From Thalassolituus maritimus (GTDB lineage Bacteria > Pseudomonadota > Gammaproteobacteria > Pseudomonadales > Oceanobacteraceae): a stretch of 38,522 nucleotides of DNA. Below, piece after piece: positions 31,872 through 38,522 of the stretch. The stretch lies in NCBI RefSeq assembly GCF_900156675.1, contig NZ_FTOH01000016.1:1-38522 (forward strand). Reading direction: 5' to 3'. The notes under the pieces are model-generated. The model saw nothing but the letters and a program-made list of their open reading frames with translations. It was not told where the DNA came from and did not search any database. Position 1 is the first letter of the stretch. Every line of letters begins with the position of its first letter. The position numbers were made by a program, and so were the translations under genes.

Positions 31872-33446
31872 ATGACACCTGTTTCACCGACACCTCAAGA
31901 TTATTTTTCAACCGCGGTTGCTTGGCGGATTTTCAGTGCAATGATGGTTGGAAACTTTCTGGCGATATTAGATTTTCAAATTGTCGCCAGTTCGATTAAC
32001 GAAATGCGCGCCGGAATGAGTGCAAGCCAGGACGAGATTATTTGGATTCAGACGGTTTATATAATCGGTGAAGTTATCGCGATTGCCTTGGCCGCCGCAT
32101 TTTGTAAAATTTTCTCTACGCGCATTTTTTTTGCGATATCTGCAGTGGGATTCACAATCGCCTCACTGCTGTGTACAATTGCTTGGGATCTTCCATCAAT
32201 GCTCTTCGCTAGAGCGATACAGGGTTTTTTTGGCGGCGGCATGATCCCGGCTGCAATGGCGACGATGTTTATCGTTTTCCCGCGCGAAAAGCTTGCTTTG
32301 CCGTTGGCCATTGTGGGTATGGTGAATACATCTGCACCCACGCTTGGACCAATATTGGGCGGTTGGATTACCAATCATTTTTCCTGGCACTGGCTATTTA
32401 TAATGAATATAATCCCAGGTTTATATGTGGTTATAGCCGTGTTGGCGTTACCGGGGACTGATACGCCAAATCGTCACTTGCTCAACAAAATAGATTGGGT
32501 AGGTATGTTTAGCATGGCGCTATTTCTCGGCACATTGATGTATGTTCTGGATCAGGGGCCAAGGCATGATTGGTTGGATGATCAAAGTGTCGCGCTTGCT
32601 TTTTTTGTTTTCCTTGTGGCGAGCATTATATTTTTTTACAGAACGTTCACCGACGACGAACCTGTTGTTGATCTATCAGTATTTAAAGATACTAGCTTTA
32701 CGATTAGCACAATTATTGTATTTACGGTCGGTATCATACTCTATGGCCTAGTATATATAACGCCGTTTTTTTTAGGAACTGTTCGCGGCTTAAATAGCCT
32801 GCAAATTGGCGAAATTATGGCTGTCACCGGGGTGAGTATGTTTGTTACTGCATTATTGTACGGCATATTTTTTGGAAAGCTTGATAATCGCTACAATATT
32901 TTCTTTGGTCTGATCATTGTGTCGGCCGGCGTATGGCTGAATGTTAACTTTACACCCGAGACAGATTTTTATGAGTTGTTTTGGGCGCAGGTATTAAGAG
33001 GGATGGGACTTATTATTTGCATGATATCGATTTCTAAGGCCGCGATGGAAACACTGCCGCGCGCTAAGATTCGCGGTGCCAGTGGAATTATTAATTTAAT
33101 TCGAAACGTTGGGGGAGCAATAGGTTTTGCTTTAATTAATACCTTGATTAGTTACCTATTCACCATGCATGAAACCGATATCAAATCCCAACTTCAGTGG
33201 GGAAGCTTAGATTTGGCGCTATTTAATGGCAATAATATTGTGCCATCAGATATTGATGCAGAGCATCTAATCGCATTAGATACACGAATATCCAATATTG
33301 CTATTAGTAATTCACTTAACGATTTATTAATGATTTTGGTTTTTTTTACACTCTCTGTAGCAACACTGGCAATTTTTTTGAAAAACGCCAGTAAGGAGCA
33401 GAGAGGTAGTGAGTCGGTAAAAGTAAATAAGACGACGATTAGTTAA
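31872..33446 (+). CDS. EmrB-type MFS efflux transporter (DHA2 family, 14 TM)
   Basis: 524-residue inner-membrane proton-driven exporter with a hydrophobic pattern fitting 14 helices. Family signatures are visible: IVASSINEMRAGM after helix 1 (in DHA2 pumps a D-T-x-N-V-A-like stretch), IQTVYIIGEVIAIALA, the ARAIQGFFGGGMIPAAMAT helix and SAPTLGPILGGWI (antiporter motif C). It pairs with the EmrA-like adaptor just upstream. Expected substrate is the cluster product or a toxic intermediate, so it also serves as self-protection. Confidence 0.94.
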   Translation: MTPVSPTPQDYFSTAVAWRIFSAMMVGNFLAILDFQIVASSINEMRAGMSASQDEIIWIQTVYIIGEVIAIALAAAFCKIFSTRIFFAISAVGFTIASLLCTIAWDLPSMLFARAIQGFFGGGMIPAAMATMFIVFPREKLALPLAIVGMVNTSAPTLGPILGGWITNHFSWHWLFIMNIIPGLYVVIAVLALPGTDTPNRHLLNKIDWVGMFSMALFLGTLMYVLDQGPRHDWLDDQSVALAFFVFLVASIIFFYRTFTDDEPVVDLSVFKDTSFTISTIIVFTVGIILYGLVYITPFFLGTVRGLNSLQIGEIMAVTGVSMFVTALLYGIFFGKLDNRYNIFFGLIIVSAGVWLNVNFTPETDFYELFWAQVLRGMGLIICMISISKAAMETLPRAKIRGASGIINLIRNVGGAIGFALINTLISYLFTMHETDIKSQLQWGSLDLALFNGNNIVPSDIDAEHLIALDTRISNIAISNSLNDLLMILVFFTLSVATLAIFLKNASKEQRGSESVKVNKTTIS

Positions 33447-33538
33447 TCGTATTTGCAAGTAGAGATAGCACCTAGGTTGAAATAACGCCGGGGCAGGTTA
33501 GTTTTTGTTTTAATGGATAGCGGATATGGAGAGAGGTC

Positions 33539-34975
33539 TTGAATAATAATGTAGCAGAGCATGTCCTGGTCGTCGGCGCAGGAACAACGGGGATTTCTGC
33601 TTTTATTGAGCTGGTAGAGCATCATGCAGCGGAACGGATAGATATTGTTGATCCTGGCCTGCCTGGTTTGGGTATGGCTTTTGCTAATACCCGCGAGGAG
33701 CTGTTATGTAATACACCTGCTGAATCGATGTCTTTACTGGCGCATGATCCAGACGACTTTCTTAACTATTTGAGGGAGCGAGGCATTGACGCCTCACCTA
33801 ATGATTGTGTGCCGCGGGTGTATGTATCACAATATACTACTCAAAGATATAGTGAATATTGCGAAAAAGCGCAAAAGAAAAATATTAAGAATGCCTATAT
33901 AGCCGATCGAGTTGCGACCGTTGAAAAAATCGGCGCGAATAGATATTTGGCTACGCTAGAAAGTGGGCGCACGCTGAATGCAAGTCACATCTTAATTTGC
34001 CATGGCTATGGCAAACCTATGGTGCCGGAGATTCTTGGCGAACATATTGGTAGTCCGAGCTTGTCAATTACACCTTATCCAGAGCAAAAGCTCATTGATT
34101 CATTGAAGCCGAATTCAAGCGTTTTAGTGCTCGGAACGCGCCTGTCTGCGATTGATGCGGCCTTGTTGTTAGCAAAGCATGGTCATGGGGTCACCATGGC
34201 ATCGCCATCGGGCGAGATTCCAGCGGTTCGAACACGCGCGCCGGATTTGACCGGTAAAGTTGATGTTAATCTTAAGCAAATAGACTTTAATGGCGATCGA
34301 TGCCATGTGGAATTGCTACGAGAAATTAATAGAACGTTAAAGCAAATGGGCGCGCCTAGACTCAGCAAGCAAATTTGCCGTTCAACTAATACGATCGAAA
34401 GACTTCGCGCCGAGATAGCACTTGCTAAGCAAGATTCGATTCACTGGCAGGATATCCTACTTGCGTTTTTATTGCAGGGCAATGACATGCTGGCGCGTGA
34501 CATGAGTTGCATTCCGCCAAAATCGCTGAAGAAATGCTTGAGAATGTCGACGCGCTATTTGTCGGCAATTCCGGTATCTAACGCTGAGAAAATGCTGCAC
34601 TTTCTAGAACAAAAACAAGTCAATATTATAGGCGCGGCGCCAACAAATATCGTGCGGGATGATCAATGGCTCGTCGCATGGGGGCAAGCAGATGATGAAC
34701 AGAGATTTGACGCAATTATTTCTGCCGCCGGTTACACGCGACCGACACTGCATATGGACGAAGAAAAACTAACGATTTCCCCAGAATATAAAGGGGAAAG
34801 TCGTGAACCAAAAGTTTCCGAAGAGCTGCGTATCTGTTTTCCTGGCGAAGAAAATCCCGAGAAAATATGGCTAGTCGGCGTGGCTTCTTACTTAAGAGCG
34901 CCGCTTGTGAATGGTGTGTTTCAAGCGACACGACAGTCAGAAATTGTTAGACGTCAATTGATGCAGTGCTGTTAG
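33539..34975 (+). CDS. FAD/NAD(P)-binding oxidoreductase (COG4529-like)
   Basis: 478-residue flavoprotein of the NAD_binding_9 / HpyO-like group. VLVVGAGTTGISAFIEL (9-25) is the FAD Rossmann motif. GLGMAFANTREELLCNTP is characteristic of this group, as is the following DDFLNYLRERG segment. A second dinucleotide fold appears near 196 (VLVLGTRLSAIDAALLL), and ISAAGYTRP is the late ATG-type loop. The group includes flavin hydroxylases and many uncharacterised proteins. Start is TTG 33539: GGAG at 33528-33531 is 7 nt upstream. It could be a late tailoring oxidase acting on nitrogen or carbon; no closer call is possible. Confidence 0.84.
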   Translation: MNNNVAEHVLVVGAGTTGISAFIELVEHHAAERIDIVDPGLPGLGMAFANTREELLCNTPAESMSLLAHDPDDFLNYLRERGIDASPNDCVPRVYVSQYTTQRYSEYCEKAQKKNIKNAYIADRVATVEKIGANRYLATLESGRTLNASHILICHGYGKPMVPEILGEHIGSPSLSITPYPEQKLIDSLKPNSSVLVLGTRLSAIDAALLLAKHGHGVTMASPSGEIPAVRTRAPDLTGKVDVNLKQIDFNGDRCHVELLREINRTLKQMGAPRLSKQICRSTNTIERLRAEIALAKQDSIHWQDILLAFLLQGNDMLARDMSCIPPKSLKKCLRMSTRYLSAIPVSNAEKMLHFLEQKQVNIIGAAPTNIVRDDQWLVAWGQADDEQRFDAIISAAGYTRPTLHMDEEKLTISPEYKGESREPKVSEELRICFPGEENPEKIWLVGVASYLRAPLVNGVFQATRQSEIVRRQLMQCC

Positions 34976-35015
34976 TATATTTTATCAGGTTGTTTTTTTA
35001 TAGAGTGATATTTAA

Positions 35016-35522
35016 ATGAATATAGCAAAAACAATGTTTAAAATTGCACCCGTAGAATGCTTGGAGGTGGATGATGCGACGTTATCTGATTTACTTAATG
35101 AAGTATTCGTTAATGGTGGATTCACTTCAGCGGAGATAGCACCAAAAATCTTTAACCCAGCGAAGGTCAGGGAGCGAGGCTTCATTGTTGGTGTATTCGA
35201 TGAGTCGCAAACTGCATTGGCCGGTATTATCATTGTTGTGCCACCGGGTTCATCTGCCCAGCGCTTAGCGCAGGGGGGGGAGGCTGAATTGCACTTGTTA
35301 GCTGTTCTACCTCAATATCGTCGGCAAGGTATTGGTCGCTTACTTGTGAGTGCAGGCATAGAAAAGTCGATCGAGATTGGCTGTAGCAAGTTAATCTTGT
35401 GGACACAGCCGGCGATGACAGCTGCGCAGCGCTTGTACGAATCATTGGGGTTTGTTTTTGTTCGTAATATGTCCCAAGAAGGCCGTGAGTTCAAAGTGTA
35501 TGAACGTGCATTGGCGTTATAG
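35016..35522 (+). CDS. GNAT-family N-acetyltransferase
   Basis: 168-residue single-domain GNAT. ELHLLAVLPQYRRQGIGRLLV is the strand-4 and acetyl-CoA loop (Q/RxxGxG/A, about 92-111), and AAQRLYESLGFVFVR is the C-terminal motif. Its type (small-molecule acetyltransferase) differs from the RimL-like GNAT at 28989. It lies between the flavoprotein and the outer-membrane factor genes, near the export genes, so inactivation of the product in the cytoplasm (self-resistance) is a reasonable guess. ATG 35016 has only a weak ribosome site. Confidence 0.85.
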   Translation: MNIAKTMFKIAPVECLEVDDATLSDLLNEVFVNGGFTSAEIAPKIFNPAKVRERGFIVGVFDESQTALAGIIIVVPPGSSAQRLAQGGEAELHLLAVLPQYRRQGIGRLLVSAGIEKSIEIGCSKLILWTQPAMTAAQRLYESLGFVFVRNMSQEGREFKVYERALAL

Positions 35523-35600
35523 TTATTCCAACATGCAGAGATTGTTATTTTTAACGGGCTGGTGTTGGGCAGCTAAGTTAGCAACTTTGCTGTCGTTTAA

Positions 35601-35629
35601 AACAGCCTGAGGCTTTTGGAGTATCTTGG
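35601..35629 (+). repeat. Leader repeat copy 1 with dyad AGCCTGAGGCT and RBS
   Basis: The stretch before the first outer-membrane factor contains the dyad AGCCTGAGGCT (35604-35614) and GGAG (35618-35621), 8 nt before the ATG. A near copy lies at 36982-37010 before the second factor gene, with the same spacing, so the leader was duplicated with the gene. Confidence 0.7.
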
Positions 35630-36937
35630 ATGTTGGTTGTTAAGGCGCGGGATGAGAGAGGGATATGTTTATCACCCGTTCGTTGTTTAGCTGGTGTAGT
35701 ATGTATATTCAGTGTCTTATTTTTTCATGACGCTCGGGCAACAACCTTGAATGAAACGATTGAGCTCGCGCTTCAACACTCATCGCTGCTACGCCAACAA
35801 TATTTTCAAACTGATTTGGCTGTTATCGATAAGTCTATCAACGAAGCAGAAAGAGAACTTGAATTAGAGCTGCACTTACAAGGGGGATTTGGCCACGTTA
35901 CGATGGGCAAAAATGCATCGCGCTATGTTAAAAAAGGCGAGCGCTTCCCGCTGTCAGCCATTGTCGAACTCAGTTATCCCATCGACATATGGGGCATTGA
36001 TGATCGAGATGATAAAATCGCTGATAAGACGATTCAACAACGCATATTAGAAGCGGAAGTGGTAAAACACCGGACCATTGTTGATGTTGTAAATGTTTAT
36101 GTGGCCTTGGCAAATGGCACGCTTGAGCGTCATAGCCAACAACAAAGAGTTAAGTTCCTAAGCAAGAAAGTGGAAGAGGCAAAGCAGCAGCTTGCCGTTG
36201 GCTTATACACCAAGCCATTTGTCGAGCAAATTATTGGGGAAAAAGTAGAGGCTGAGTCATTGTTAGCAGACTATGATTTGTCATACTCACTCAACAGCCT
36301 GCTCTATCGCAGGCTGACAGGACAACATCCTGATTCTATAGATAATGAAATCGGCGTGCCGTATTTTCCTGATGATATCATTAGTATTCGAGAGGGCGTT
36401 GATCGCTCGCCGCAAGTGAGAGCTTTGCAGTACGCACTGGATGTTGCACAATTGCAAGCAAAAAATACTGAGGCATCATTTCGTTCCACCTTGGAACTTA
36501 CAGCTAACGGGGGAGTGCAGGAGGGGAGTATTTATCTAACGGAGCGGATCTACAATTACGAATTTATGTTGCGTTGGAATATTCCCCTGGGTAATCGTGC
36601 TTCGCGCGCGGCCGCAAATAGATCACGAACGTTAATTTCGCTTCAACAAGAAGCGTTGCAATCCACGCGCGAACTCAATGAATCGCAAATTCTACAACTG
36701 ATCAGGCAACATAAAATCGTTGCACAACAGGTCGGTAAGTTAGAAGAGAAGCTCTTTGTGGACGTGGCGAATCTTGATGCAACCACGCGAGAATCTAATG
36801 TTGGTAAAAGCACTGAATTTGAAGTGATGGCGCGTCGCCTTGATTTGCTAGAAACGCAAAATCTTCTTAAGCTAAATAAAAATACACTTGCATCAATTGC
36901 TTATCAGATTCGTGGCTTGCTCGGTATTGCCGATTAG
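35630..36937 (+). CDS. TolC-like outer-membrane efflux protein, copy 1
   Basis: Outer-membrane channel of tripartite efflux (OEP family), 435 residues. A hydrophobic stretch at about 19-37 ending near ARA is a signal sequence with an unusually long charged lead-in; ATG 35630 is set by GGAG 8 nt upstream. The mature part opens with TLNETIELALQHSSLLRQQ, the usual OEP repeat start, then LELSYPIDIWG-like barrel strands and long helices (KVEEAKQQLAVGLYTKPFVEQ, KVEAESLLADY) in two structural repeats. It should dock with the EmrA-like adaptor. About 60 percent identical by eye to the next gene. Confidence 0.9.
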   Translation: MLVVKARDERGICLSPVRCLAGVVCIFSVLFFHDARATTLNETIELALQHSSLLRQQYFQTDLAVIDKSINEAERELELELHLQGGFGHVTMGKNASRYVKKGERFPLSAIVELSYPIDIWGIDDRDDKIADKTIQQRILEAEVVKHRTIVDVVNVYVALANGTLERHSQQQRVKFLSKKVEEAKQQLAVGLYTKPFVEQIIGEKVEAESLLADYDLSYSLNSLLYRRLTGQHPDSIDNEIGVPYFPDDIISIREGVDRSPQVRALQYALDVAQLQAKNTEASFRSTLELTANGGVQEGSIYLTERIYNYEFMLRWNIPLGNRASRAAANRSRTLISLQQEALQSTRELNESQILQLIRQHKIVAQQVGKLEEKLFVDVANLDATTRESNVGKSTEFEVMARRLDLLETQNLLKLNKNTLASIAYQIRGLLGIAD

Positions 36938-36981
36938 TTCGTTGGAAATTGCAAGATGAACAAAAATTTTCACCCATTCAA

Positions 36982-37010
36982 AATAGCCTAAGGCTGTTGG
37001 AGTCGCTTAG
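36982..37010 (+). repeat. Leader repeat copy 2 with dyad AGCCTAAGGCT and RBS
   Basis: Second copy of the leader at 35601-35629: dyad AGCCTAAGGCT (36985-36995), GGAG (36999-37002) and an 8-nt spacer to ATG 37011. Confidence 0.7.
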
Positions 37011-38288
37011 ATGCCAGTAAACGGCTTGATTTTTATATTGTGTTTATTTTTAATATCGTCTCGTCATGATGCGCATGCCCAGACGTTAGTCGAAACCATT
37101 GATCTGGCACTGAAACATTCATCAGTACTTCGCCAGCAACACTATCAAACGGACCTTGCTTTTATCGACAAAGCAATTAATCAGGCAGCGCGCGACGCTG
37201 AAGTCGAGTTGCATTTGTTGGGCGGTGCTGGGCAGGTGGCGACGAGCAAGGGGGCTGCACGATTTGTCCAAAACGGCGAGCGCTATCCGCTCTCGGCTAT
37301 ATTGGAATTAAGTTATCCCATTGATATTTGGGGCAGTGATAAACGGGATGATGAAATCCACACTAAGACAATTCAACAAAAGGCCTTAGATGCTGAATTT
37401 ACCAAACATTCAACCATTCTCGATGCTGTTGATGTGTACGTGGCATTGGCAAGGGGGAATATTGAGCGAGAATTGCAACAAGAGAGAGTCACTCTATTAA
37501 CTAAAAAAGTAGAAGAGGCAGAAATTCAGCTCTCTGTCGGCTTGTATACGCCGCCTTTTGTCGAGCAAATTATCGCTGAAAAAGTCGAAGCAGAATCGCT
37601 TTTAATGGACTATGAGTTGGCGCTTGGCAGAGATGCGTTATTGTTCCAACGACTGACTGGGCATCGCCCTGTACAAACAACCAATAAAATAGATATCCCT
37701 TTTTTTCCTAAATCTATCGATAGTATCCGAGAGAAAATTGATGACGCACCACAAGTGAAATCTCTCCAGTATGCATTACAAACCGCCCATCTGGAGGTGG
37801 ATAACACAGATGCTGATTATCGCTCTACCTTAGAATTAATCGGCAATGGTGGTGTTCAAGAAGGTAATATTTATCTGGCTGAACGAATATATAATTATGA
37901 GTTTATGTTGCGTTGGGAAATCCCGCTGAATAATCGCGCATTGCGTTCGGCCGCTAAGAGTCGATCCCAAGTATTAGCCGCCATTCGCCAAGAAGGAGTA
38001 AAGGATGCACGTGAACTCATCGAATATCAAATTATGCAGCTTATCAAGCAATATGAAACCGCGCTCGCACAGGCAGACAAGTTAGAGAGGATACTGGTTG
38101 TTAAATCAGAAAATCTTGCCGCAACCAGCCACGAAGCGAAGGTTGGTAAAAGTACCGAGTTTGAGGTGATGGAACGTCACTATGATTGGAAGGAAACACA
38201 AAGTCTTTTGAATCTAAATCACAACACACAAGCCTTAATCGCCTACCAGGTACGCAGCTTGCTTGGCATGACACATGACGTTGAGTAA
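37011..38288 (+). CDS. TolC-like outer-membrane efflux protein, copy 2
   Basis: 425-residue paralogue of the preceding gene, alignable from the mature N-terminus (TLVETIDLALKHSSVLRQQ) to the C-terminus (YQVRSLLGM). It has a clean signal peptide of about 23 residues (hydrophobic core LIFILCLFLIS, cleavage after AHA). Conserved blocks shared with copy 1 include GERYPLSAILELSYPIDIWG and GNGGVQEGNIYLAERIYNY. Both copies look intact, so the duplication is being kept. It may form hetero-trimers with copy 1 or serve a second substrate. Confidence 0.9.
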   Translation: MPVNGLIFILCLFLISSRHDAHAQTLVETIDLALKHSSVLRQQHYQTDLAFIDKAINQAARDAEVELHLLGGAGQVATSKGAARFVQNGERYPLSAILELSYPIDIWGSDKRDDEIHTKTIQQKALDAEFTKHSTILDAVDVYVALARGNIERELQQERVTLLTKKVEEAEIQLSVGLYTPPFVEQIIAEKVEAESLLMDYELALGRDALLFQRLTGHRPVQTTNKIDIPFFPKSIDSIREKIDDAPQVKSLQYALQTAHLEVDNTDADYRSTLELIGNGGVQEGNIYLAERIYNYEFMLRWEIPLNNRALRSAAKSRSQVLAAIRQEGVKDARELIEYQIMQLIKQYETALAQADKLERILVVKSENLAATSHEAKVGKSTEFEVMERHYDWKETQSLLNLNHNTQALIAYQVRSLLGMTHDVE

Positions 38289-38522
38289 ATTTTAATTCTT
38301 CAGGTGGAGTGCCAACTGCCAATACTTAATTCTCCTAATTCGTGCAGTTATCTATAACACCATTTTATGTATCAGATATTGTCGCAAGCTAGCAAATGCA
38401 TTGATAATGTAGTAGAATGTTTTTCACTGCTTGCACCCAGCGGGTTTGCAAATAACACAACAGATAAAGGCGTCGATTGCCAATAAACTGGCGCTGCAGC
38501 TTGGCACCGTAGTAGTTCACCC
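38289..38522. other. End of window, no complete gene
   Basis: About 230 nt after the last channel gene. A small hairpin is possible around TTGCACCC (38431-38438) and GGGTTTGCAA. A short open frame from TTG 38446 runs off the edge (about 25 codons), too little to judge. Confidence 0.4.

Noticed and set aside
38446-38522. Start of a further gene from TTG at the window edge
   Set aside because: Only about 25 codons are visible, with a weak start and no recognisable motif.
1-38522. CRISPR array, tRNA or rRNA genes, phage attachment sites
   Set aside because: None was recognised on either strand; repeated elements are limited to IS remnants and the duplicated efflux genes.

Overview
The window is AT-rich Gram-negative DNA that carries most or all of a large biosynthetic gene cluster. 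The proteins look gammaproteobacterial (EmrA/EmrB-type pump, TolC-like outer-membrane factors, SufS-like and IucD-like enzymes). A marine or symbiotic gammaproteobacterium is my best guess, but nothing here fixes the genus.

Layout. Bases 1-1040 hold decayed IS3 and IS256 transposases. Bases 1180-2270 hold an Sfp-type phosphopantetheinyl transferase and a small membrane protein, closed by a terminator. A 53-codon C-terminal scrap of an aminoadipate-semialdehyde dehydrogenase follows (2329-2487). On the minus strand, 5918-2580 is a tight papA-papB-papC operon: aminodeoxychorismate synthase fusion, chorismate-mutase-type and prephenate-dehydrogenase-type enzymes, which together would make 4-aminophenylpyruvate, the precursor of 4-aminophenylalanine. 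A 123-nt inverted repeat around an IS3 transposase tail (5981-6402) separates it from a divergent plus-strand gene train.

The plus-strand train starts at 6922. To 22294 it encodes dissociated thiotemplate enzymes: a free A domain, a PCP-C protein, a PaaK-like ligase, a SufS-like PLP enzyme, an ACP, one Cy-A-PCP-TE NRPS with a cysteine-like specificity code, a second free A domain, two more ACPs, a P450 and two divergent KAS III-like proteins. From 22321 to 26682 it encodes an N-N bond (hydrazine) cassette: lysine N6-hydroxylase, DAO-type flavin oxidase and a cupin-MetRS-like fusion. This is the gene set known to make hydrazinoacetate from lysine and glycine in s56-p1 and triacsin biosynthesis. 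A PNPOx-like flavoprotein and an acyl-AMP ligase follow. After a terminator come a GNAT, a C45 Ntn-hydrolase, an EmrA/EmrB pump, an FAD/NAD(P) protein, another GNAT and two tandem outer-membrane factors.

Inference: the cluster may join a hydrazine (or azo, hydrazone or diazo group derived from it), a cysteine-derived unit and a 4-aminophenylalanine-derived unit, on free carrier proteins, and export the product through a tripartite pump. I do not recognise this combination as any known cluster. The product is unknown and the order of assembly cannot be read from the sequence.
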